The notes under the pieces are model-generated. The model was not told the origin of the DNA and ran no database searches. It worked only from the letters and a program-made list of their open reading frames with translations. This document shows, one piece after another, positions 8,265 through 16,016 of a DNA stretch of 64,000 nt. The stretch lies in assembly GCF_902859705.1 (NCBI RefSeq), contig NZ_CADIJO010000002.1:124001-188000 (forward strand). Reading direction: 5' to 3'. Origin of the DNA: Achromobacter deleyi. Its GTDB lineage: Bacteria; Pseudomonadota; Gammaproteobacteria; Burkholderiales; Burkholderiaceae_B. Position numbers and translations under genes: made by a program. Positions within the stretch are counted from its first letter, which is position 1; each line of letters opens with the position of its first letter.

Positions 8265-9182
8265 ATGGCCGAGCTGCGCGACGTAGACCTGAACCTCTTG
8301 ATCCTGTTCCAGCATCTGCTCGAAGACCGCAACCTGTCCGCCGTGGCGCGACGGCTGGACTTGTCGCAGCCCGCCGTCAGCAATGCCTTGCGGCGGTTGC
8401 GGCTGGCCTTTGGCGACGAACTGTTCGTGCGCACCGCCCAGGGCATGTTGCCCACCCCGCGGGCGCAGCGCCTGGCCGGACCAGTCAGCGAGGCGCTGGC
8501 GATGCTGACGCAGGCGTTGCAGGACCAGGATGCCTTTGACGCGTCCACCAGCACGCGGCGTTTTCGCGTGGCCATGACCGACGTGGGCGAGATTCACTTC
8601 ATGCCGCGCCTCATGGAAGTGTGCGTGCAGGTGGCGCCGCAGGTGCGCATTGATTCGGTGCGGGTGCAAGGGCCGGACCTGCCGCGCGAAATGGAGGCGG
8701 GCCGCGTCGACCTGGCGATCGGCGCATTCGACGAGATGGGGGCGGGCACGCTGCAGCGCATGCTGTTCCGGCAGGGCTACGCCACGCTGTTTCGCCAGGC
8801 GCATCCCACGGCGCATGCCGGCATGGGGCTGAAGGCGTTTCGAGCCGAACGCCACCTGATCGTGTCGCGCGCCGCGCCCTACGGCCAGGTGAACCAGTCG
8901 ATGGAGCGCGCCGGCCTGGTGCTGGCCGAACACTTCAGCGTGCCGCATTTCTCGGCCGTGCCGTATATCGTCAGTGCGACCGACCTGCTGGCCACGGTGC
9001 CCGAAAAGCTGGCCGCCAGCGCGGCGCCGCCCTTTGGCCTGCGCATCATGACGCCGCCGGTGAAGGTGCCGGCGCTGCAGACCAATATGTACTGGCAGCG
9101 CCGCTACGACCGCGACGGCGGCAACCAATGGCTGCGCGCCTTGATCGTCAATGCGTTTGCGGTGGGGTCGCCTGCGGGGTGA
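8265..9182 (+). CDS. LysR family regulator, divergent from hmgA
   Basis: 305 residues. The N-terminal helix-turn-helix shows the LysR signature LSAVARRLDLSQPAVSNALRRLRLAFGDELFVRT at about residues 23-57, and the rest is a periplasmic-binding-like effector domain. ATG 8265 follows AGGGGGCC. Divergent placement from hmgA with a 165-bp shared spacer is the classical LysR arrangement, so homogentisate or a precursor is a reasonable effector. The 3' end overlaps the end of the opposing DUF2783 gene by 35 bp. It may also act on the 9.1-12.2 kb operon, but this is unproven. Confidence 0.88.
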   Translation: MAELRDVDLNLLILFQHLLEDRNLSAVARRLDLSQPAVSNALRRLRLAFGDELFVRTAQGMLPTPRAQRLAGPVSEALAMLTQALQDQDAFDASTSTRRFRVAMTDVGEIHFMPRLMEVCVQVAPQVRIDSVRVQGPDLPREMEAGRVDLAIGAFDEMGAGTLQRMLFRQGYATLFRQAHPTAHAGMGLKAFRAERHLIVSRAAPYGQVNQSMERAGLVLAEHFSVPHFSAVPYIVSATDLLATVPEKLAASAAPPFGLRIMTPPVKVPALQTNMYWQRRYDRDGGNQWLRALIVNAFAVGSPAG

Positions 9183-9366
9183 CCGAGGCGCGCGCCTGCG
9201 CCAGGGCTTCGCGCAGCACGGCCATGTCGCCCAGGTGGTTGGCCAGCAGCAGGATAAGTGCGGCGTTCATTTCCTGGCTTTGCTCGTTGCTCAGGTCGCG
9301 GTGCGCGTCGATCAGCGCTTCATAGAAGTCGTCCGGCGCGGCCAGGTTGTTCTCGGTGATCAGCAT
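9148..9366 (-). CDS. DUF2783 small protein
   Basis: 72 residues from ATG 9366, which has AAGGA upstream. The sequence (start MLITENNLAAPDDFYEALIDAH, then a helix with NEQSQEMNAALILLLANHLGD) is typical of the small, mostly helical DUF2783 family, whose function is unknown. It is the last gene of a three-gene operon behind the FAD hydroxylase (16-bp gap), and such proteins are usually found beside this hydroxylase type. A subunit, chaperone or stabilising role for the hydroxylase is an inference. Its 3' end overlaps the LysR gene on the other strand. Confidence 0.8.
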   Translation of the reverse strand: MLITENNLAAPDDFYEALIDAHRDLSNEQSQEMNAALILLLANHLGDMAVLREALAQARASVTPQATPPQTH

Positions 9367-9382
9367 GGATAGTCCTTCGGAT

Positions 9383-11062
9383 TCAGGCGCGGCCGGTGGC
9401 GCGTTGGATGGCCGAGGCCACGGCGTCGGGCGCAAAGGCGCGCCAGCGCGCGCTGATGTGCTGGTCGGGGCGGATCAGGTAGGCGGTGCCGGGGCGGGCG
9501 TCGTAGCGCTGGGCCAGCAGGCCTTCGCTGTCGACCACCTGCGCCAGGTCGGCGGGCCACGCCGAGGTGTCGCAGTGGGCGCCAGCCACCAGCACCGGCG
9601 TGACCGGCACGGCCGCCAGGCGCAGCGCCTGCAGGGCTTGCAGCGTGTCGGGCGCAGGCGGTTGGTCGCCGCAGAACAGCGCCAGCGTGAAGCTGCCGGT
9701 CAGGCGCGACAGCCACCAGTCGATACCGCCCGGGCCCCGTACCGGGGCGTCCAGCGCCACGGCGCCCGGCCGCATGCGGCCGGCAAACGCGTCCGTGTCG
9801 GGCGTGTTCAGCGGCGAGTCGGCGTAGGTGGCGGGCAAGGACAGCCGGCCGCTGTTGACCAGTGACCGCGCGAACGGATGGTGGCGCGCCAGGTTCAGCA
9901 CGGCATTGCGGAAGCTGCGGCTGATGTCGCTCTTGGGGGTGATGAAATCGGTGGCGCGCGACGAGTTCAGGATGTTCTCGTCGGCGGCATGCTCGCGTTC
10001 GGCGGCGTAGCTGTCCACCAGCGATTCGGGCGCCTGGCCGGCCAGCACCAGCTTCAGCTTCCAGGCCAGGTTTTCGGCATCCTGCACGCCGCTGTTGGCC
10101 CCGCGCGCGCCGAACGGCGATACGCGATGGGCCGAGTCGCCCGCGAACAGCACGCGGCCATGGCGGAACGTGTCCATGCGTTCACAGGCAAAGGTGTACA
10201 CGCTGACCCATTCCAGCTCGAACTGCGCGTCGGGGCCAAGCAGGGCGCGGATGCGCGGCAGCACGTTCTCGGGCTTGACGGCTTCGACGGGGTCGGCGTT
10301 CCAGCCCAGCTGGAAGTCGATGCGCCAGACGTTGTCGGGCTGCATGTGCAGCAGCACCGACTGGTTGGGGTGAAAGGGCGGGTCGAACCAGAACCAGCGT
10401 TCGGCGGGAAAGTCGGCCTTCATCTTGACGTCGGCGATCAGGAAGCGGTCGCGGAAGATGCGGCCATGGCTTTCCTGGCCGATCAGCTTGCGCACCGGGG
10501 AACGCGCGCCGTCGCACGCCACCAGCCAGTCGGCCTGCAAGGTGTAGGCGCCCTCGGGGGTGTCGATCGACAGCACCACGCCCGCGTCAGTCTGCTCGAC
10601 GCCGACCACCTTGTTCTTCCAGCGCAGATCGATATTGGGCTGCTGGCGCGCCTGTTCGTACAGGTAGCCTTCGGCGTAGTACTGCTGCAGGTTGATGAAG
10701 GCGGGACGGCGATGGCCGGGTTCGGGCAAGAGGTCGAAACGCCAGACCTCCTGGTCGCGGAAGAACACCTTGCCCACGTTCCAGGACACGCCCTTGTCGG
10801 CCATGCGCTGGCCGACGCCCAGGCGATCCCAGATTTCAAGCGTGCGCTTGGAAAAGCAGATGGCGCGCGAGCCGGTGGACAGGCGGTAGTCGTCGTCCAG
10901 CACCACCACGCGCACGCCCTGGCTGGCCAGGTCCAGCGCCGTGGTCAGGCCGACCGGTCCGGCGCCCACCACCACCACCGGGTGGCGCGCGCGTGCCGCG
11001 GCCGCCTGGTCGGCGTGTTTTTCATAGGCGAACTCCATCGCCTGAAAGTCGATGTCTCCCAC
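9383..11062 (-). CDS. FAD-dependent aromatic hydroxylase (phenol hydroxylase/MhpA type)
   Basis: 559 residues. The three flavin monooxygenase signatures are present: GxGxxG in VVVVGAGPVGLTTALDLA (residues 28-45), the DG motif in VACDGARSPVRK (about 183-194) and the GD motif in RVLFAGDSAHRVSPFGARGANSG (about 300-322), plus a C-terminal thioredoxin-like domain. Such enzymes add a hydroxyl group to phenolic rings with NAD(P)H and oxygen. The start is GTG 11062 with AGGAG seven bases upstream. Being next to the homogentisate genes, it could feed that pathway, for example by ortho- or para-hydroxylating a phenylacetate; the substrate is not readable from the sequence. Confidence 0.87.
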   Translation of the reverse strand: MGDIDFQAMEFAYEKHADQAAAARARHPVVVVGAGPVGLTTALDLASQGVRVVVLDDDYRLSTGSRAICFSKRTLEIWDRLGVGQRMADKGVSWNVGKVFFRDQEVWRFDLLPEPGHRRPAFINLQQYYAEGYLYEQARQQPNIDLRWKNKVVGVEQTDAGVVLSIDTPEGAYTLQADWLVACDGARSPVRKLIGQESHGRIFRDRFLIADVKMKADFPAERWFWFDPPFHPNQSVLLHMQPDNVWRIDFQLGWNADPVEAVKPENVLPRIRALLGPDAQFELEWVSVYTFACERMDTFRHGRVLFAGDSAHRVSPFGARGANSGVQDAENLAWKLKLVLAGQAPESLVDSYAAEREHAADENILNSSRATDFITPKSDISRSFRNAVLNLARHHPFARSLVNSGRLSLPATYADSPLNTPDTDAFAGRMRPGAVALDAPVRGPGGIDWWLSRLTGSFTLALFCGDQPPAPDTLQALQALRLAAVPVTPVLVAGAHCDTSAWPADLAQVVDSEGLLAQRYDARPGTAYLIRPDQHISARWRAFAPDAVASAIQRATGRA

Positions 11063-11218
11063 GGTTGTCTCCTGTGTGGGTCATTTTGTTTTTATGCTCG
11101 GCTGCGCCTTGCTGCCCACGCCGGTTGGGGCGGGGGCGGGCGAAGCCGGTTCCTGCTTGGCGTGAAACGGGTGAGGGCGGCCGCTTGTGTCGGCCTGCCC
11201 ACCCCGTTCCGTTCGGGA

Positions 11219-12172
11219 TCAGCCCTCCAGCTGGGCCCACATTTCCAGGTCGCGCTTGTCGGTCCAGATGCGCGGGTGGACGTGGCCGGAGGCTTCGTCA
11301 TAGGCGCGCGACACGTCGAACGGCATGCAGTGGTCGAAGATGACCCAGTCGCTGTAGCGCGGCTTCATGAAGTCGTAGACCTCGCGGTAGATCGTCTTCA
11401 GGTCCTTGCCTTCGGCCACGCCGCGGTTCACGGCGCCATACAGGTCGGTCAGGAATGCGCGGGTGCCGGCCAGGCCCTGGCGCACTTCCGTGGCGTTCTT
11501 CAGGGCCGGGCCGCGGCCGGGCACCATCTTTTCGGCTTCAAAGCCGGACAGCGCGTCCAGCGTCGTGGGCCAATCGCGGAAGTAGGCGTCGCCGCAGTAG
11601 GGCGTGGACTGGTATTCGACCAGGTCGCCGGCGAACAGGATCTTCTGTTCGGGCAGCCAGGCAATGGTGTCGCCCTTGGTGTGGCCGCGGCCCACCTGCA
11701 GCAGCTTGACTTCCAGATTGCCCAGGTTGACGGTCATTTCGCCCTTGAAGGTCATCGTGGGCCAGACCAGGCCGGGCGGAATCGATTCGGCGTTGCGGAA
11801 CAGGCGCGGGAAACGGCCGATTTCGCTGGCCTTGTCCTGCTCGCCGCGTTCGGCGATGAGGTCGTAGGTGTCGCGGCTGGCCAGGATTTCCTGGGCGTTG
11901 TAGGCCGACGCGCCGAACACGCGCACGGCGTGGTAGTGCGACAGCAGGATGTACTTGATGGGCTTGTCGGTGACTTCGCGGATGCGGCGGATGACGTCTT
12001 GCGCCATGACCGGGGTGGCCTGGGTGTCGATCACCATGACCGCCTCGTCGCCGATGATCACGCCCGTGTTGGGGTCGCCTTCGGCCGTGTAGGCATAGGC
12101 GTTGTCGGACAGTTTTTCAAACGAGACGACCTTGTCGGACAGGTCGGCGTGCGAGGCGAATTGCTTGCTCAT
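11219..12172 (-). CDS. Metallo-beta-lactamase-fold hydrolase with altered metal motif
   Basis: 317 residues with a metallo-beta-lactamase fold: VMVIDTQATP strand, LLSHYHAVRVFGA motif, GRGHTKGD, ILFAGDLVEY and a late FDHCMPFD. The usual HxHxDH motif reads His79-Tyr-His81-Ala-Val83-Arg84, so the Asp and last His are replaced. This weakens the second metal site and suggests a one-metal or different chemistry. It is the first gene of the operon with the FAD hydroxylase and DUF2783 protein. AAGGAG lies eight bases before ATG 12172. A role as hydrolase for a lactone or thioester made in the pathway is a guess. Confidence 0.85.
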   Translation of the reverse strand: MSKQFASHADLSDKVVSFEKLSDNAYAYTAEGDPNTGVIIGDEAVMVIDTQATPVMAQDVIRRIREVTDKPIKYILLSHYHAVRVFGASAYNAQEILASRDTYDLIAERGEQDKASEIGRFPRLFRNAESIPPGLVWPTMTFKGEMTVNLGNLEVKLLQVGRGHTKGDTIAWLPEQKILFAGDLVEYQSTPYCGDAYFRDWPTTLDALSGFEAEKMVPGRGPALKNATEVRQGLAGTRAFLTDLYGAVNRGVAEGKDLKTIYREVYDFMKPRYSDWVIFDHCMPFDVSRAYDEASGHVHPRIWTDKRDLEMWAQLEG

Positions 12173-12228
12173 GACTGGCTCCTTCCACTTTTATAGGAAT
12201 AGGGTGTGTGGAAGGAATATAGCGTGGC

Positions 12229-12264
12229 ATTAGTGCTTATGCAATACGTTTGCTATTGACTAAT
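12229..12264. promoter_or_regulatory. Nested inverted repeats upstream of the MBL operon
   Basis: CAATA (12242-12246) and TATTG (12254-12258) form a 17-bp inverted repeat with a 7-bp centre. ATTAGT (12229-12234) and ACTAAT (12259-12264) form an outer pair centred about 3 bp away. The AT-rich block stands out in a GC-rich region 57-92 bp upstream of ATG 12172 and is the likely operator/promoter area. The inner repeat has the geometry of a LysR-type site. Confidence 0.5.
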
Positions 12265-12453
12265 GTCCTGGCTTTTTCAGGGATTTCACCAGGGTCATGG
12301 CCCCAGCGCCCATGGCAAACCGGGCCGCAACGCGGCCCGCAGGGGAACATTCAGGGGGGAATTTTCGGGTCGCCCGAAGCTCAGACCGCCTGGCCGAGGT
12401 TCGGGCCTGGATCCGGGCCTAGTCTGGGCTTAGGTTCGGGGTTAGGCCCGGAC

Positions 12454-13281
12454 TTAGGTCTTCTGGCACTTCGGGCAGTAATAGGTGGCGCGCTGGCCCT
12501 GGACGAAGCGCCGTATCGGGGTGCCGCAGACCTTGCAGGGCTGGCCCTCGCGTTCGTAGACCGCGGCGTGGATCTCGAAATAGGCACCGGGTTCGCCGCT
12601 GGCGCCGACGTAGTCGCGCAGTGTGCTGCCGCCCGAGGTCAGGGCGTCGGCCAGGGTGGCGCGCACCATGTCCGCCAGGCGGTCGCAGCGGGCGGCCGAT
12701 AGTTTGTTGGCCGGCGTCTTGGGGTTGATGCGGGCCCGGAACAGGCTTTCAGAGGCGTAGATGTTGCCCACGCCCACGACCGCCATGCCGGCCAGCAGCA
12801 CCTGCTTGACCGCGGCGCCGTGGCGCTTGAAGTGCTGGTGCAGCCAGGCGCCGTCAAAGCGCGGATCGAAGGGTTCGATGCCCAGCTTGGCCAGCAGCGG
12901 GTGGGTTTCGATGGGGCCGTCGGCGTCGGGATGCCATAGCACCGCGCCAAACCGGCGGGGGTCGTGCAGGCGCAGGACCGCCTGGTCGAAGATCCATTCG
13001 ACGTGGTCGTGCTTGCGCAGGAATTCGCCCGGCGCCGTGCTGCGCAGCGAACCTGACATGCCCAGGTGCACGATCTGGGTGCCGTGGTCAAAGCGCAGCA
13101 GCAGGTATTTGCCCCGGCGGCCGCATTCCAGCACCGTTCGGCCGCTCAGCAGGGCAGGCAGGTCGGACGGGATGGGCCAGCGCATCCGGGATTCATGGAC
13201 GACCAGCCGCGAGAGGGTCCGGCCGGTGATGACGGCGTCGATTCCCCGACGCGTGGTTTCAACTTCAGGCAGTTCCGGCAT
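12454..13281 (-). CDS. mutM: Formamidopyrimidine-DNA glycosylase
   Basis: 275 residues starting at ATG 13281 with the invariant MPELPEVETTRRG, where Pro2 becomes the catalytic N-terminus and Glu3 assists. GRRGKYLLL carries the beta-hairpin Lys. The C-terminal zinc finger is complete (CKVCGTP and CPKCQKT), and the protein ends right after it. It removes 8-oxoguanine and other oxidised purines and nicks the abasic site. An open frame extends upstream, but the catalytic Pro2 fixes the start. No Shine-Dalgarno sequence is evident. The 281-bp gap to the MBL gene holds a degenerate GGGCCT-rich tract and the nested repeats. Confidence 0.97.
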   Translation of the reverse strand: MPELPEVETTRRGIDAVITGRTLSRLVVHESRMRWPIPSDLPALLSGRTVLECGRRGKYLLLRFDHGTQIVHLGMSGSLRSTAPGEFLRKHDHVEWIFDQAVLRLHDPRRFGAVLWHPDADGPIETHPLLAKLGIEPFDPRFDGAWLHQHFKRHGAAVKQVLLAGMAVVGVGNIYASESLFRARINPKTPANKLSAARCDRLADMVRATLADALTSGGSTLRDYVGASGEPGAYFEIHAAVYEREGQPCKVCGTPIRRFVQGQRATYYCPKCQKT

Positions 13282-13342
13282 GAGCCAGTGTAAGATCATC
13301 AATTGCGTGTACGAAGATTGTGCCATCAACCGGACGGGCCGC

Positions 13343-15166
13343 GTGAAGTCGTCTTTCAAACAAATGAATATCGGGTTTGCCACGCTGGCGCTCGCGTTGG
13401 CCGCCGTCTTGGCCCCTCAGGCCCAGGCCGCCGACAGCCGGACGCGCGATGCGACCGGCCCGCGCATGGCGCCCCAGAACCGCCAACCTGAAACCGAGGT
13501 CATCCGCCTGCGTCCGGGGCAATTGCCCTACGTGTCGCTGACGGCCGACATCTTCTATCGCGTCCTGGCGTCGGAAATCGCCGCCCAGCGCGGCATGTAC
13601 GGCACGGCCGCCAACACCATGGTCGGCCTGGCTCGCGATACCGGCGATCCCCGCCTGGCGCGCCGTGGCCTGGAATTCCAGCTGGCCGGCGGCAACCTGC
13701 CGGGTGCGCTGGACGCCGCCCGCGTCTGGGCCCGCCTGTCGCCCAACGACCTGGAAGCCAGCTCCACCGAACTGGCGCTGGCCGCGGCCAACGGCCAGAC
13801 CAAGGGGCTGTCGCAGGCGCTGCGCAACCGCATCGACGCCTCGCGCGACAAGCCGGCCGCCATCGGCCAGGCCCTGGCCGTACTCAGCCGCCTGAACGAT
13901 CGCCGCCTGGCGCTGCGCATCCTTGACGAATCCTTCAGCGACAGCGTGCGCAAGCTGCCCGCCGCGCACCTGGCGCTGGCCGACGTGGCGTCCGCGTCCG
14001 GCGACAACCAACGCGCCACCCAGGAAGCCCGCGCCGCGCTGGCCGCCGACCCCAAGTCCGAAGCCGCCGCCCAGCGCGTGCTGGAGTACGGCGCCAAGGT
14101 CGATCCCCAGCGCGCCCAGGCCGACGCCCGCGCCTATATCAGCCGCAATCCCAACGCCCGCAAGGTGCGCCTGATGCTGGCCGGCCAAATGGCCGACGCC
14201 GGCGATTACGCGGGCGCCCTGGCCGAATTGCAGGCCATGTCGCGCCGCTCGCCCGAAGACTTCGATCTGCTCTTCATGCAGGCCCAGCTGGCCTACAAGG
14301 CCGGCCAACTGCCGCAGGCCAAGGCTTTCCTGCAGCAATACCTGGACGTCCAGAACCAGCGCCAGCGCGCCATCGTGCCGGGCGCCACCGACGCGGGCGC
14401 CGCCGCCGCCGATGCCCACGTGCTGCTGTCGCGCATCGCCGAAGACCAGGGCCAGTACGACGAAGCCATCGCCGAACTCGGCCGCATCGACGACCCGTCG
14501 TTGCGGTTCTCGGCCAGCATGCGCCAGGCCGTCCTGCGGGCCAAGTCCGGCCGCGTCGACGACGCCATCAAGATGGTCGATGCCGCCTCGCCGCAAGACG
14601 AAGAAGAACGCACGCTGGGCGTCTTGACCAAGGCCCAGATCCTGCGCGATGCCGACCGCATCGGCCAGGCGGTGTCCACGCTGGAAGCCGCCGACCAGGC
14701 GCTGCCCGACACCGTCGAGATCAAGTACGAACTGGCCATGCTGTACGAGCGCCAGGACCGCCTGGCCGACCTGGAGCGCATGCTGCGCCAGGTCATCGCG
14801 CTGGATCCGGACCACGCCCACGCCTACAACGCGCTGGGCTACACGCTGGCCGACCACAACCAGCGCCTGCCCGAAGCGCTGGACCTCATCACCCAGGCGC
14901 TGGAACTCTCGCCCAACGATCCATTCATCCTGGACAGCATGGGCTGGGTCAAATTCCGCATGGGCGACCAGGTCGCGGCCGCCGATTACCTGCGCCGCGC
15001 CTACAGCGTGCGCCCGGAAGCCGACATCGCCGCCCACCTGGCCGAAGTGCTCTGGACCCAGGGCAAGCGTGACCAGGCCACCGACCTGCTGCGCGCCGCC
15101 TTGCAGAAAGACCCCAAGAACAAGACCGTGCTTGATGTGATCAAGCGCCTGGGGGTCAGCCTGTGA
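13343..15166 (+). CDS. Tetratricopeptide repeat protein, exported
   Basis: About 607 residues from GTG 13343; ATG 13364 is an alternative. The GTG start gives a basic N-terminus (KSSFKQ), a hydrophobic core and an AQA-AD cleavage region, so it is a likely periplasmic or outer-membrane-associated protein. The rest is Ala-rich helical hairpins with TPR character, clearest near the end (YNALGYTLADHNQRLPEALDLI and PNDPFILDSMGWVKFRMGD). The stop overlaps the lolB start by 4 nt (GTGA), implying translational coupling. A scaffolding role in envelope assembly with LolB is plausible but not established. Confidence 0.85.
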   Translation: MKSSFKQMNIGFATLALALAAVLAPQAQAADSRTRDATGPRMAPQNRQPETEVIRLRPGQLPYVSLTADIFYRVLASEIAAQRGMYGTAANTMVGLARDTGDPRLARRGLEFQLAGGNLPGALDAARVWARLSPNDLEASSTELALAAANGQTKGLSQALRNRIDASRDKPAAIGQALAVLSRLNDRRLALRILDESFSDSVRKLPAAHLALADVASASGDNQRATQEARAALAADPKSEAAAQRVLEYGAKVDPQRAQADARAYISRNPNARKVRLMLAGQMADAGDYAGALAELQAMSRRSPEDFDLLFMQAQLAYKAGQLPQAKAFLQQYLDVQNQRQRAIVPGATDAGAAAADAHVLLSRIAEDQGQYDEAIAELGRIDDPSLRFSASMRQAVLRAKSGRVDDAIKMVDAASPQDEEERTLGVLTKAQILRDADRIGQAVSTLEAADQALPDTVEIKYELAMLYERQDRLADLERMLRQVIALDPDHAHAYNALGYTLADHNQRLPEALDLITQALELSPNDPFILDSMGWVKFRMGDQVAAADYLRRAYSVRPEADIAAHLAEVLWTQGKRDQATDLLRAALQKDPKNKTVLDVIKRLGVSL

Positions 15167-15765
15167 CGGCAGTGGCTCGGCGCCTGCATGATGGCGTGAC
15201 GGCATTGCGCTGGGCGCTGCTGGCCCTGCTGGCCTTTGTGCTGGCGGCCTGCACCACCACGCCCAAGCCCATCGAAGGCACGTCCGCCGATGCGTTTTCC
15301 CGCATCGGGCGCTTTGCCATCACCGTCAACGAAGAAGGCGGCAAGCAAAGCGCCGTGCAGGGCGGGTTCTCGTGGTCGGACGACGGCCGTCGTTATGTGC
15401 TTGACCTGACCAACCCGCTGGGTTCGACCGAAGCCCGCGTCGAAGGCCAGCCCGGCGCCGCCAGCCTGACCAAGGCCGATGGCACCCGCCTGGTGGCCGA
15501 CAACCCCGATGCCCTGGCCGAAGACGCCCTGGGCAGCCGTATGCCGGTATCCGGCCTGCGCGACTGGCTGCGCGGCAAACTGGCCGGGCAACCCGAAGCC
15601 TCCGACGTTTCCAACGACGAACTCGGCCGCCCCGTGGCGTTCGAGCAGGGCGGCTGGCGCGCCAACCTGTCGCGCTACGACACCCTCGGTCCCCGCATGC
15701 TGGTCCTGGAACGCCAGGAACCCGGCCGCCGCATCATGGTGCGGCTGGTCGTCAACCAGCCCTGA
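15163..15765 (+). CDS. lolB: Outer-membrane lipoprotein receptor LolB
   Basis: 200 residues with GTG start 15163 inside the stop of the TPR gene. The N-terminus is a lipoprotein signal with lipobox LAAC at about residues 28-31. The mature part matches LolB: FSRIGRFAITV, GGFSWSDDGRRYVLDLTNPLG, LRDWLRGKLAGQP and a final strand. LolB takes lipoproteins from LolA and inserts them in the outer membrane. Position directly before ispE (here separated by a chemoreceptor gene) is usual in related bacteria. Confidence 0.92.
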   Translation: MTAVARRLHDGVTALRWALLALLAFVLAACTTTPKPIEGTSADAFSRIGRFAITVNEEGGKQSAVQGGFSWSDDGRRYVLDLTNPLGSTEARVEGQPGAASLTKADGTRLVADNPDALAEDALGSRMPVSGLRDWLRGKLAGQPEASDVSNDELGRPVAFEQGGWRANLSRYDTLGPRMLVLERQEPGRRIMVRLVVNQP

Positions 15766-15787
15766 TCCTGCCGTAATCCGCCTGGCC

Positions 15788-15835
15788 CGACGGCCGCGCC
15801 GCCCCGGTTTCAATGCTGGGGCGCCGCGGCCGTCG
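15788..15835 (+). terminator. Strong hairpin after lolB
   Basis: Arms of 18 nt with one mismatch (CGACGGCCGCG... and ...CGCGGCCGTCG) close on a 12-nt loop, 22 bp after the lolB stop. A short T-run follows only at 15852-15856, so it is a possible rather than certain intrinsic terminator. Confidence 0.55.
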
Positions 15836-16016
15836 GCGTTAACACGCCCGTCATTTTTCAATCGGGCAAATAAACGCGGCAAAGTCCGTTGTGTTACGGC
15901 TTGAAATATCTTGTTTAGCCTGAATAATTCTCCCGAGACCCGCGCGCGCGACCAGCCCGCGCGGCTTGCAAGACCGGCGGCCGCGGATCGCGCCGCCGAT
16001 TTTTTGGAGAATGCCT

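Noticed and set aside
9878-12196. A 772-residue plus-strand open frame
   Set aside because: It is antisense to the FAD hydroxylase and MBL genes; its composition is that of a shadow.
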